Below, in pieces: positions 1-7,389 of a DNA stretch of 11,748 nt (positions are counted from its first letter, which is position 1; each line of letters opens with the position of its first letter). Origin of the DNA: Bacteroidia bacterium. GTDB lineage: Bacteria; Bacteroidota; Bacteroidia; Bacteroidales; Azobacteroidaceae. The DNA lies in the NCBI GenBank assembly GCA_025996895.1, contig BNTW01000084.1, forward strand, positions 1 to 11,748. Direction: 5' to 3'. A program made the translations under genes and the position numbers. The notes under the pieces are model-generated. The model made no database searches and was not told the DNA's origin. It saw nothing but the letters and a program-made list of their open reading frames with translations.

Positions 1-235
1 TCTCAACGGCCAACATTCCCTTTGTGGGATTGGGATAAATCTTGACCGAATGTTCGGCGACAAAGTCTTCTAACGCGGTTTCTTCCGGTTGCCTTTCCGG
101 AGAATGGGCCGGCGATGAAAGCCGTACTGTCCGGGATGTGCGGTTGCCCGCGTTGTCGTAAACATAAGTTACGTTTTGTGCCACTAACGAAATAGCTGAA
201 AACAGCCAAAGTGAAAAGAAAATAAGTTTTTTCAT
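1..235 (-). CDS. Small secreted protein with RHS/YD-like motif and T9SS sorting signal (partial, C-terminus off the left edge)
   Basis: Reading leftwards from the ATG at 235-233 gives 78 codons with no stop before the window edge, so the 3' end is missing. Residues 1-19 are a typical signal peptide (MKKLIFFSLWLFSAISLVAQ), cut near the AQ. Next comes YVYDNAGNRTSRTV (residues 24-37), which resembles the YDxxGN motif of RHS/YD repeats. A polar linker rich in Pro, Ser and Glu follows, then VKIYPNPTKGMLAVE (64-78). That is the opening of the T9SS type A C-terminal sorting domain, whose hallmark is YPNPxxG. The product is therefore predicted to cross the inner membrane by Sec and the outer membrane by the type IX system, ending secreted or surface-attached. 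The sorting domain normally runs about 70-80 residues, so roughly 60 more residues should lie outside the window. The function of the short YD-like part is unknown. A different-frame ORF at 209-3 is a shadow. Confidence 0.85.
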   Translation of the reverse strand, partial: MKKLIFFSLWLFSAISLVAQNVTYVYDNAGNRTSRTVRLSSPAHSPERQPEETALEDFVAEHSVKIYPNPTKGMLAVE

Positions 236-487
236 ACGATATTAATTTTATAATTATACTATTTTCGCAAAATTGACATACAATAAATGATGCGATTATA
301 TATATAACAAATGAAAAGCGATTTTGTTCGCGACTTATTGAGATTTTTTTCTGTAAAATTCATAATTGCTTGATAATTAATCAATTATTTTTTATTTTTT
401 TAGAAAGAAAAGGGATATTAGTAGGAATTTATTGATTGAAGAATATGAAAAAAAGACCGGTAAGAAAATAAAGTGTGCAAACCGATA
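236..487. other. AT-rich divergent intergenic spacer
   Basis: This very AT-rich stretch separates the leftward T9SS gene from the rightward SPOR-korAB operon and should hold the promoter of the former. I could not pick out a convincing TAnnTTTG box for the leftward gene. Two short ORFs start with ATG here, a 20-codon one at 311-373 and an 8-codon one at 445-471, but neither has independent support. An AT-rich imperfect palindrome lies at 362-388: arms ATAATTG and CAATTAT around a centre that itself contains TTGAT...ATCAA. It could be an operator or just base-composition noise. No RNA gene or terminator is evident. Confidence 0.5.
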
Positions 488-517
488 TTTAAAATCTAAT
501 GTTTTTTTATACCTTTG
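488..517 (+). promoter_or_regulatory. Bacteroidota-type promoter for the SPOR-korA-korB operon
   Basis: TACCTTTG at 510-517 matches the Bacteroidota -7 consensus TAnnTTTG exactly. A weak -33-like TTTA lies at 488-491, 18 bases upstream (consensus TTTG or TTG). Transcription from such a box normally begins about 5-7 bases downstream, near 522-524. That position coincides with the GTG codon I choose as the start of the SPOR protein. The box is inferred from consensus only. Confidence 0.6.
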
Positions 518-521
518 CAGG

Positions 522-1493
522 GTGAAAAATCTGAATTTTTATATTGCTTATTTGCTCACCAAGCACGAGTGTGTGATTGTTCCGGGTTTGGGGGCTTTTA
601 TCGCTTCTTCGGTCGATGCTGACGACATTAAGAAAGCGGGATTGTTGTGTCCGCCGGCGCAGACGCTGGGTTTTAATCCCGAAATCAAGCACAACGACGG
701 ATTGCTGGCGAATGCAGTAGCCAAAGGCGAAAAAATTTCATATAAAGAAGCCTGCTTGCAGATTGTCAATCAGGCAGCATTATTGAATAAGCAGTTAGCG
801 CAACAAAAAACCGTATCCATCGCTTGGATTGGGCAGTTGACGTTATCGCCCGAACATAAAATTATTTTTACGCCGTCGATTCATTTGTCCTGCAACGCTT
901 CGCATTTCGGATTAAATAATTTCTATCTGCCGACATTGGATGAATTGGACGAAACTATTGAAATCCGCCCGATTTCTGCGAAAAAAGAAAAAATTTATCT
1001 CCCGCATCATTGGAAAGTGATACGCCGTTACGCTTCGGTAGCTGCTGCCGTCTTGGCTTTCTTCCTGATTTCTACGCCGCTAAATAAAACTTCGCAATCG
1101 AACATACAACAGGCAAGTTTTATTCCGGTTCCGACCCTCTTGGTTGAAACGCCAGCGGTGGAAATAGAGCCGGATACGACAACCTCATTGGAAGAAACGG
1201 TCAATCCAACGCAGAAAACAGCTGAAATACAGCAACTTCCGCAAGTTGAAGAAGCAGATACTCGTTATTATTATATCGTGATTGCCAGTTTGCCCACGCG
1301 CGATTTGGCGCAACAACAGGCTGAAACTTATCACCGCAGAGGATTTAGCTCTGCCGACGTTGTCAGTAAAGACGACAAGCACAGGGTTTATATAAGTAAA
1401 TTTGCGGATAAGCCGGTGGCAGAAGATTTTTTAAACGAATTTCGCGAATTATATCCGGAACATTCCAATGCGTGGCTGTTGAGCCAACGTTGA
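522..1493 (+). CDS. HU-CCDC81/SPOR domain protein, membrane-anchored peptidoglycan-binding
   Basis: With the GTG at 522 as start the protein is 323 residues. The N-terminal ~140 residues match the two Bacteroidota HU-CCDC81 domains, with the characteristic LLTKHECVIVPGLGAFIAS near residues 11-30 and FNPEIKHNDG further on. A single membrane segment lies around 169-186 (RYASVAAAVLAFFLISTP), then an acidic Pro/Thr-rich linker, then a C-terminal SPOR domain (about 248-320, beginning YYYIVIASLP). SPOR domains bind denuded glycan strands of septal peptidoglycan. The layout implies a cytoplasmic HU-like part, one membrane pass and a periplasmic SPOR domain, linking nucleoid or cytoplasm to the cell wall; that role is inference. 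The frame is open back to a TTG at 432, which would give 353 residues, but the extra 30 residues are not family-like and span the promoter. The stop is 15 bases before korA, so co-transcription is likely. Confidence 0.85.
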   Translation: MKNLNFYIAYLLTKHECVIVPGLGAFIASSVDADDIKKAGLLCPPAQTLGFNPEIKHNDGLLANAVAKGEKISYKEACLQIVNQAALLNKQLAQQKTVSIAWIGQLTLSPEHKIIFTPSIHLSCNASHFGLNNFYLPTLDELDETIEIRPISAKKEKIYLPHHWKVIRRYASVAAAVLAFFLISTPLNKTSQSNIQQASFIPVPTLLVETPAVEIEPDTTTSLEETVNPTQKTAEIQQLPQVEEADTRYYYIVIASLPTRDLAQQQAETYHRRGFSSADVVSKDDKHRVYISKFADKPVAEDFLNEFRELYPEHSNAWLLSQR

Positions 1494-1508
1494 TTATATA
1501 CATTCATC

Positions 1509-3347
1509 ATGACACAAGAAACTAAGGTAAAAGAATTGGAGAACGTGGTTATTCGGTTTTCCGGCGATTCCGGCGATGGAATGCAGTTGGTCGGGACAAT
1601 TTTTTCCAATCTCTCAGCTGAATTGGGAAATGAAATTATCACCTTTCCCGACTATCCGGCCGAAATTCGTGCACCTCACGGCACATTAAGCGGCGTTTCC
1701 GGCTTTCAAATGCAGTTGGGCGCAAAAAATGTTTATACACCGGGCGACAAAGCCGACGTATTGATTGCCATGAATCCAGCGGCGTTGAAAGTCAATGCAC
1801 AATTCCTCAACCCCGATTCGGTGGTGATTATCGACACTGATTCGTTTCAGGCAGCCGATTTGGAACGTGCGTTATTTTTGACAGACGACCCATTCAAAGA
1901 ATTGGGTTTGACGTCTGTACAAGTTGTTGCCGCACCCATTACGCAGATATGTAAAGAGGCTTTGGAAGGCAAAGCCGACAATAAACAAGCGTTGAAAAGC
2001 CGGAATATCTTTGCATTGGGCTTGGTTTGTTGGCTGTTTAACCGTCCGCTCGAAATTGCAGAAAAATTATTGTCCGAAAAATTCAAAAAGAAACCGGCCG
2101 TTTTGGAAGCCAATTTATTGGTATTGCAGGCCGGATTTAATTACGGACATAATATACACGCGACGGTTTCGACTTATCGTATCGAAACCACTTCGCACAA
2201 AAAAGGTTTTTATACCGATGTGAATGGTAATAAGGCGACTGCCTACGGTTTGATTGCCGCTTCGGAAAAAGCCGGATTGCCGCTGTTTTTAGGCTCGTAT
2301 CCGATTACGCCCGCCACCGACATCATGCAGGAATTGACGGCACGCAAGGAATTGGGCGTGAAAGTGATGCAGACCGAAGACGAAATCGCCGGAATTTGTA
2401 CGGCCATCGGTGCGTCGTTTGCGGGAAGTTTGGCGGCGACCAGCACTTCGGGGCCGGGTTTGGCATTGAAAAGCGAAGCCATCGGCTTGGCGGTGATTGC
2501 TGAGATTCCCCTGGTGATCATTGATGTGCAACGCGCCGGCCCTTCGACCGGTATGCCGACCAAAAGCGAACAAACTGATTTAAATCAAGCATTATACGGA
2601 CGTAACGGCGAAAGTCCCGCAGTCGTGTTGGCTGCCCTTTCACCGACCGATTGTTTCGATTCGGCTTTTTGGGCATGCAAAATTGCGTTGGAACATCTAA
2701 CACCGGTTATTTTATTGACAGACGGATATATCGCCAACGGCTCGTCGGCCTGGCGCATTCCCGATTTGGAAGAATATCCCGAAATCAAACCGCCTTATGT
2801 CACGCCCGAAATGCAAAAGGGCTGGACGCCGTATAAGCGCAATCTCGAAACAGATGTGCGCTATTGGGCCATTCCGGGAACGGAAGGTTTTACGCACCGT
2901 ATCGGCGGTTTGGAAAAAGAATTTACGACAAGCACGATTTGTACCGATCCCGATAATCACCAAAAAATGGTGGAAACCCGTCAGGCGAAAATCGACAAGA
3001 TTGCCGGTGTGCTTCCGTTGCAGGAAGTGCAAGGCGACCAAGACGCTGATGTGTTGGTGGTCGGCTGGGGAGGAACGTATGGTCATTTGTCCGAAGCGGT
3101 CGAAAAAGTACGGAAATCCGGCAAAAAAGTGGCATTTACGCATTTCCGCTACATCAATCCGTTGCCGAAAAATACGGAAGAAATCCTGCGGAAATACAAA
3201 AAAGTGCTGGTGATTGAACAAAATCTGGGACAGTTCGCCAACTTTTTGCGTTCCAAAATCGGCGGATTTAATCCGTATCAATTCAATCGTGTGAAAGGAC
3301 AACCCTTTGTTGTTGCCCGGTTAGTAGAAGAAATTATTAAATTAATG

Positions 3348-3356
<9 letters not shown>
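1509..3356 (+). CDS. korA: 2-oxoglutarate:ferredoxin oxidoreductase, alpha subunit (gamma-alpha fusion)
   Basis: The 615-residue KorA works with KorB in the cytoplasm, converting 2-oxoglutarate and CoA to succinyl-CoA and CO2 while reducing ferredoxin; the reaction is reversible and anaerobes use it in the TCA pathway. The N-terminal ~190 residues are the fused gamma domain (FSGDSGDGMQLVGTIFSNLS, FPDYPAEIRAPHGTLSGVS). From ~240 comes the pyruvate:ferredoxin oxidoreductase alpha-type domain, with YPITPATDIM at 264-273, TSTSGPGLAL at 311-320 and RAGPSTGMPTKSEQTDL at 342-358. The C-terminal transketolase-like domain includes DVLVVGWGGTYG near 514-525. The gamma-alpha fusion, length and YPITP signature fit the 2-oxoglutarate type rather than pyruvate or indolepyruvate enzymes, though substrate is inferred from family. 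No Shine-Dalgarno precedes the ATG. The final codons and stop lie inside a heptanucleotide repeat (3348 onward). Confidence 0.95.
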
Positions 3357-3427
<71 letters not shown>

Positions 3428-3428
3428 T

Positions 3429-4427
3429 ATGGAAGCAAAAGATTTCAAAAGTCCGCAATTAGTGCGCTGGTGTCCGGGTTGTGGCGATTACGGCGTATTG
3501 AACAGTCTGCATAAGGCAATGGCCGATTTGGGCGTTGCGCCTCACGACACGGCCGTTATATCGGGGATTGGCTGTTCCTCTCGCCTGCCCTATTATATGA
3601 ATACTTACGGATTTCACACCATTCACGGACGCGGCGCGGCGGTTGCGACCGGCGTGAAAACGGCCAATCCAAAGTTGTCGGTTTGGCTGGCGACCGGCGA
3701 TGGCGACTGTCTGGCGATTGGTGGAAATCACTTTATTCATGCTGTCCGGCGCAATGTCGATATTAATATTTTGTTGATGAACAACAAGATTTACGGTTTG
3801 ACCAAAGGGCAGTATTCTCCGACTTCTGCGCGTGGGTTTGTGTCGAAATCGTCGCCTTACGGCACGGTCGAAGATCCTTTTCGTCCGGCAGAATTGGCAA
3901 TCGGTGCACGGGGACGTTTCTTTGCCCGTACCATTGATACGGATGTCAAAAACTCGCCCGAAATTTTATTGGCTGCTGCCAAACACAAAGGGACTTCCGT
4001 TGTGGAAGTAATTTTGAATTGTGTGATATTCAACGACGGTATCAATGAGTCTATCACCAATCGCGAAAATCGTCCCGATCGCACGATTTATCTTCGTCAG
4101 GGCGAGAAAATGATTTTCGGGAAAGACAATAATAAAGGCATTGTGCAGGACGGATTTAACCTGAAAGCCGTAACCATTGGCGAAAACGGCTATACATTGG
4201 ACGATGTATTGGTGCATGACGCAAAGACCACCGACCCCACGCTTCATTTGAAGTTGGCGTTGATGGATGGCAACGAACTCCCTGTCGCTCTGGGAATCAT
4301 CCGCAATGTTGATGCCCCTGTTTATGACGAGGAAGTCGAAAAGCAGATAGCGGAAGTCCAAGCCAAGAAATCCGCACGTACCTTGCGCGAGTTTCTGATG
4401 GCTGGGGATATTTGGGAAGTGAAATAA
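3429..4427 (+). CDS. korB: 2-oxoglutarate:ferredoxin oxidoreductase, beta subunit
   Basis: KorB is the thiamine diphosphate and [4Fe-4S]-binding partner of KorA. I start at the ATG at 3429 (332 residues) because MEAKDFKSPQLVRWCPGCGD is the usual family N-terminus; the frame stays open to a GTG at 3378, but those 17 residues are repeat-encoded. The TPP motif is visible as GDGD at 90-93 followed by NN at 118-119. Cys15 and Cys18 (CPGCGD), Cys49 (GIGCSSR) and Cys198 (NCVIFND) occupy the expected cluster-ligand positions. NNKIYGLTKGQYSPTS is strongly KorB-like. No separate ferredoxin-like KorC or KorD subunit is present, as expected for the two-subunit form. The stop codon lies 3 bases from the stop of the convergent adaptor gene, and I see no intrinsic terminator for either strand. 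Confidence 0.95.
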   Translation: MEAKDFKSPQLVRWCPGCGDYGVLNSLHKAMADLGVAPHDTAVISGIGCSSRLPYYMNTYGFHTIHGRGAAVATGVKTANPKLSVWLATGDGDCLAIGGNHFIHAVRRNVDINILLMNNKIYGLTKGQYSPTSARGFVSKSSPYGTVEDPFRPAELAIGARGRFFARTIDTDVKNSPEILLAAAKHKGTSVVEVILNCVIFNDGINESITNRENRPDRTIYLRQGEKMIFGKDNNKGIVQDGFNLKAVTIGENGYTLDDVLVHDAKTTDPTLHLKLALMDGNELPVALGIIRNVDAPVYDEEVEKQIAEVQAKKSARTLREFLMAGDIWEVK

Positions 4428-4430
4428 GAA

Positions 4431-5954
4431 TTACCGATACTGACAACAAGGAGGCAAAGCATTATAGACGACGTCAGGTGCTTTATCTTTTTCCGTATCA
4501 TGACCGGCTTTTGCGACCGCTTTACTGATAGCACTTAAAGACGTTTTACCTATGTTGAATTTCAAATGTAATTGCTGTGTTTCATCGTCCCATTCGGCAA
4601 AAGATACACCCGCGACGCTTTTAGCTGCTTTTTCAATCCGTTCCTTACACATATCACACGCCCCATACACTTTTAATTCGTAATTTGTAATTTGTAATTC
4701 GTAATTATTATCCCTGTTCATCATGCTCGGTTTGCCTTCCAGTTGCGCGCTGGCATCGATAACAAATGCGCCGCTTGTAACCACTTCTTCACCATTGCTT
4801 AACCCCGATTGCACTATATAGGCTTCTCCGAGCGACGCGCCCAATTCGATTTCGCGCAAATGGAAGGCCGGCATATCGCTGTCGGGCTGTTTCACATACA
4901 CAATTGAGCGTTTTCCTGTCCATAAAACGGCCGATTTCGGGACAACAATCTCGTTTCCCTGCTGTTTCGATGAAGTTTTAACAACGGCATTGGCATACAT
5001 TTCGGGCTTCAAATCCAACTTCGGATTAGTGGTTTCCACCCTGATTTTTGCGGTGCGCGTGGTTTTGTCGAGTATCGGATCAATAAACGAAATCTTGCCC
5101 GAAAAAGTTTTGCCGGGCAACGATTGCAAGGTAAAATCTACTTGGTCGCCGATTTTCAAATAAGGCAAATCCGATTCGTAAGCGTCGAAAACGACCCAGA
5201 CCGAGGATAAATCCACCAAATCAAACAACACACCGCCCTGATTGACATAATCGCCCTGCTCTACACGCTTGGCCGTAACAATTCCGCCAACATTTGCCAT
5301 AATATTGATTGTTGACGATGCTGACGCACTTTTCTCGATTTCGGTAATCTGATTGTCGGTGAGTTTCCACGAGCGCAGTTTCTCGCGGGCAGCGTTCAAT
5401 AAGGCTGGTTGCCCCAATTTTTTAGCTTCGAGCAATTCCTGCTGGGCATTCAACAAATCGGGCGAATAGACAGTCGCAATGATTTGTCCGGGACGAACGC
5501 TTTCACCAACCGTATTCACCACTAATTTCTCGATACGCCCGCTGATGTGCGATACTTGCGAGCGCAACAGCCGTTCGTTGGGCTTAACCGTACCGTAAAG
5601 ATGTGTTTCCTGAGTGGGCGCAATATTTTTTGCCCCGACCACGATAGTCTGAATATTGGCAAGCGCAACGGCTTCTTCCGACAACATAACTGCGTTGGGG
5701 TCTTCTGATACGGTTGCATTACCCACCGTTTTGAGAGGAATTAAATCCATTCCACAAATCGGGCATTTTCCCGGGTGGTCTTGCCGGATTTGCGGATGCA
5801 TGGAGCACGTCCAAATTTGCGTTTTATTTTCCGACAGTTGTTCCGTCGCATGGTCATGGGTCGAATGACCATTGAAAATCAATTTGCCGATAACAATTCC
5901 GGCAATAAAAATCAGCCCGAAAAGGACGTATTTTAAAATTTTATTTGTCTTCAT
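4431..5954 (-). CDS. cusB: CusB-type RND periplasmic adaptor with N-terminal metal-binding domain and C-terminal HMA domain
   Basis: The 507-residue adaptor should link the CusA pump to the outer-membrane channel in the periplasm. A hydrophobic anchor lies at 8-26 with no lipobox Cys. Residues 48-72 form a heavy-metal-binding domain (WTCSMHPQIRQDHPGKCPIC, then GMDLIP) with Cys50, Met52, His53, Cys64, Cys67 and Met69. The membrane-fusion core follows: a barrel-sandwich half at ~125-165, a short helical hairpin at ~165-208, then the second half and beta-barrel to ~405. Family-like GKPSMMN (408-414) ends the adaptor. A repeat-encoded linker (NNYELQITNYELK) leads to an HMA domain (428 onward) with the CxxC copper site GACDMC, Cys433 and Cys436, and a terminal Cys503-Cys504 pair. 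That C-terminal part resembles a complete stand-alone Bacteroidota HMA protein, so this is a fusion. I infer it stands in for a CusF-like chaperone. Its start overlaps the end of cusC by 14 bases. Confidence 0.92.
   Translation of the reverse strand: MKTNKILKYVLFGLIFIAGIVIGKLIFNGHSTHDHATEQLSENKTQIWTCSMHPQIRQDHPGKCPICGMDLIPLKTVGNATVSEDPNAVMLSEEAVALANIQTIVVGAKNIAPTQETHLYGTVKPNERLLRSQVSHISGRIEKLVVNTVGESVRPGQIIATVYSPDLLNAQQELLEAKKLGQPALLNAAREKLRSWKLTDNQITEIEKSASASSTINIMANVGGIVTAKRVEQGDYVNQGGVLFDLVDLSSVWVVFDAYESDLPYLKIGDQVDFTLQSLPGKTFSGKISFIDPILDKTTRTAKIRVETTNPKLDLKPEMYANAVVKTSSKQQGNEIVVPKSAVLWTGKRSIVYVKQPDSDMPAFHLREIELGASLGEAYIVQSGLSNGEEVVTSGAFVIDASAQLEGKPSMMNRDNNYELQITNYELKVYGACDMCKERIEKAAKSVAGVSFAEWDDETQQLHLKFNIGKTSLSAISKAVAKAGHDTEKDKAPDVVYNALPPCCQYR
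4674..4708. repeat. TAATTCG/TAATTTG heptanucleotide array inside cusB
   Basis: Five contiguous 7-base units read on the plus strand: TAATTCG, TAATTTG, TAATTTG, TAATTCG, TAATTAT. The array is wholly inside the cusB reading frame and encodes the linker (residues about 416-427) between the adaptor and the HMA domain. Because 7 is not a multiple of 3, three units make one 7-residue period, seen in the protein as NYELQIT-NYEL. The same family recurs at 7393-7426. Confidence 0.9.
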
Positions 5955-7389
5955 AACTGTTTAATTTTTGAATGTTTACAACCATTGTATTATAATCCGC
6001 AATGGCTTCGGCTATTTTCAGTTGATAGTCCAATAGTTGGCGTTGTACTTGTATCACGTTCGACAAATCGCTTTTCCCCGACGCAAACTCATTGATTATC
6101 AGATTGTAAGTGGTTTGCGCCAATTCCGATTGTTGGCGATAAAGGGATATTTTCCGCGCAGCATTATCCAAATCACTTTTGAAACGGTATAATTCGGCTT
6201 CGAGTAAATTTTGCGTATTGGCATACTTTTCCCGTGCCGCTTGTTGCAAAAAAGCATTTTCCCGCTGCTGTGCCTTGTATTTTCCCCGATAAATCGGAAT
6301 AGAAACCGAAACCATCGGCATAATCATATCTTTGCCGTTCATATCGTTCATCGTTTCCATACCCGAATGGGCATCTACTTCCACCGGTTTTTTGTTAATA
6401 AGCATGTATTGCAAGCCAATCCCAAACATCGGATAACTCATTTTCTTGTCCATTTCCGCTTTTGCCTGATAGGCTTTTTCTTCTTCGGTGAGCATGCTCA
6501 ACATCGGATTGCGGGCGGTTATCTGCGTTTTTATCTCTTCCGAATGAAAAAGAAAAGGGATTTGTTCCAGCGAACCGGGAATTTGCACCTCGCTTTCCGC
6601 CGGGCGGTTGAGCAACGTATTGAACTTTGCTTTTTCCGCCTGTATTTGTGACAAAATACTTTCCGCATTATTATCTAATTCCGCGATTTCCAACTGAATA
6701 CGCAGTATGTCCGACATGCCGGAAGACGCACTGCTCATATTCATATTGGGTGGAGAATTGAGAGTGGAAAATTGAGAATTAGTAGAAGAAGGAGATGTTC
6801 CACCCATGTTCATGCCGGACATGGAGGTGGTTGCGTTGTTCCTATTTCCTTCGCTTTGTATCATTTGCCTTTCGCCCGACGGCATAGCCGAAGCATTTCC
6901 GGTCGAAAATTTGCGCAAAGCCAATGTTTCCAGCTGTTCCAGCAATTTTTTGTTATCCTGATTATTCGTTAATTGCTGTTGCAGCCGCCCGAGTATAAAC
7001 CATTGAGTATAAACATCAAGGAAAAGTTGGTCTCGTGTTTCGCGAAACTGTTCAAACGTCATTTGCGCCATGTGTTGTGCTTCGGTGCGAGCCGCTTTGC
7101 GCGTACCAAACCAGGGGAACATCTGCATTAGTTTAATGTCTGCCGCTTGCTTTCCGTCAATGATTTCCATCGGTTGCAGGAAAAAGTCCAAATCCAATTG
7201 CGGGTCTTGCCACGCTCCTGCCTGCGGAATTTTCTGCAAACTTGCCTGATAAGCCAGAAAATCGGCTTTTACACCCGCATTGTTTTCGGCAGCAATTTTC
7301 AAGTAATCGCTCAGCGAATGTTGCGCAAAAACAGTGAATAGTGAGCAGTGAATAGTGAATAGTAATAAAATATATTTTTTAGCTTTCAT
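5941..7389 (-). CDS. cusC: TolC-family outer-membrane channel of the copper efflux operon
   Basis: From the ATG at 7389 the protein has 482 residues. I prefer this over an in-frame ATG at 7464, which would add 25 residues ahead of an otherwise normal signal peptide. Residues 1-23 are the signal peptide (MKAKKYILLLFTIHCSLFTV then FAQ), whose core is encoded by a 7-base repeat array. The mature part has the paired long-helix layout of TolC proteins, with conserved-looking stretches such as MQMFPWFGTRK (88-98) and VSVSIPIYRGKYKAQQ (360-375). Two Met-rich stretches, about 169-225 and 344-359 (SGMETMNDMNGKDMIMPM), are plausible Cu(I)/Ag(I)-binding loops, as in other copper-locus TolC homologues. 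The first contains a repeat-encoded insert (TNSQFSTLNSP). The role is to carry metal from CusAB across the outer membrane. The start overlaps cusA by 11 bases and the end overlaps cusB by 14, indicating translational coupling. Confidence 0.9.
   Translation of the reverse strand: MKAKKYILLLFTIHCSLFTVFAQHSLSDYLKIAAENNAGVKADFLAYQASLQKIPQAGAWQDPQLDLDFFLQPMEIIDGKQAADIKLMQMFPWFGTRKAARTEAQHMAQMTFEQFRETRDQLFLDVYTQWFILGRLQQQLTNNQDNKKLLEQLETLALRKFSTGNASAMPSGERQMIQSEGNRNNATTSMSGMNMGGTSPSSTNSQFSTLNSPPNMNMSSASSGMSDILRIQLEIAELDNNAESILSQIQAEKAKFNTLLNRPAESEVQIPGSLEQIPFLFHSEEIKTQITARNPMLSMLTEEEKAYQAKAEMDKKMSYPMFGIGLQYMLINKKPVEVDAHSGMETMNDMNGKDMIMPMVSVSIPIYRGKYKAQQRENAFLQQAAREKYANTQNLLEAELYRFKSDLDNAARKISLYRQQSELAQTTYNLIINEFASGKSDLSNVIQVQRQLLDYQLKIAEAIADYNTMVVNIQKLNSYEDK
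6753..6780. repeat. GAGAATT-family heptanucleotide array inside cusC
   Basis: Four 7-base units read on the plus strand: GAGAATT, GAGAGTG, GAAAATT, GAGAATT. They closely resemble the left arm at the korA-korB junction, whose first two units are GAGAATT GAAAGTG. On the minus strand the array encodes roughly NSQFSTLNS in the channel's first Met-rich loop. The same peptide pattern appears in the translated korB leader (NSQLSTLNSQ), which ties the two copies together. Confidence 0.85.
7333..7367. repeat. AGTGAAT heptanucleotide array encoding the cusC signal-peptide core
   Basis: Five 7-base units read on the plus strand: AGTGAAT, AGTGAGC, AGTGAAT, AGTGAAT, AGTAATA (last degenerate). Read on the minus strand as ATTCACT units they encode LLLFTIHCSLFT, residues 8-19 of the outer-membrane channel, which form most of the hydrophobic core of its Sec signal. 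The array lies 25 bases from the TAATTCG-family array at 7393-7426, so the cusA/cusC junction is sandwiched between two different arrays. Confidence 0.85.

Noticed and set aside
311..373. Short 20-codon plus-strand ORF (and an 8-codon ORF at 445-471) in the left spacer
   Set aside because: Neither has a recognisable domain, signal peptide or ribosome-binding evidence. Both are in AT-rich DNA where short ORFs are common.
362..388. ATAATTG...CAATTAT palindrome as an operator
   Set aside because: It is composed almost entirely of A and T in an AT-rich spacer, where such palindromes are expected by chance. It sits far from the identified promoter box.
432..521. N-terminal extension of the SPOR protein from a TTG at 432
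   Set aside because: It runs through a perfect TAnnTTTG promoter box, its residues do not look like the family N-terminus, and TTG starts are rare in this phylum. The GTG at 522 fits better.
2712..3302. 196-residue minus-strand ORF opposite korA
   Set aside because: It lies wholly inside a well-conserved korA, shows no domain or export signal I recognise, and is explained as an antisense shadow of korA codon use. The 131-residue ORF opposite korB (3966-4361) is rejected for the same reason.
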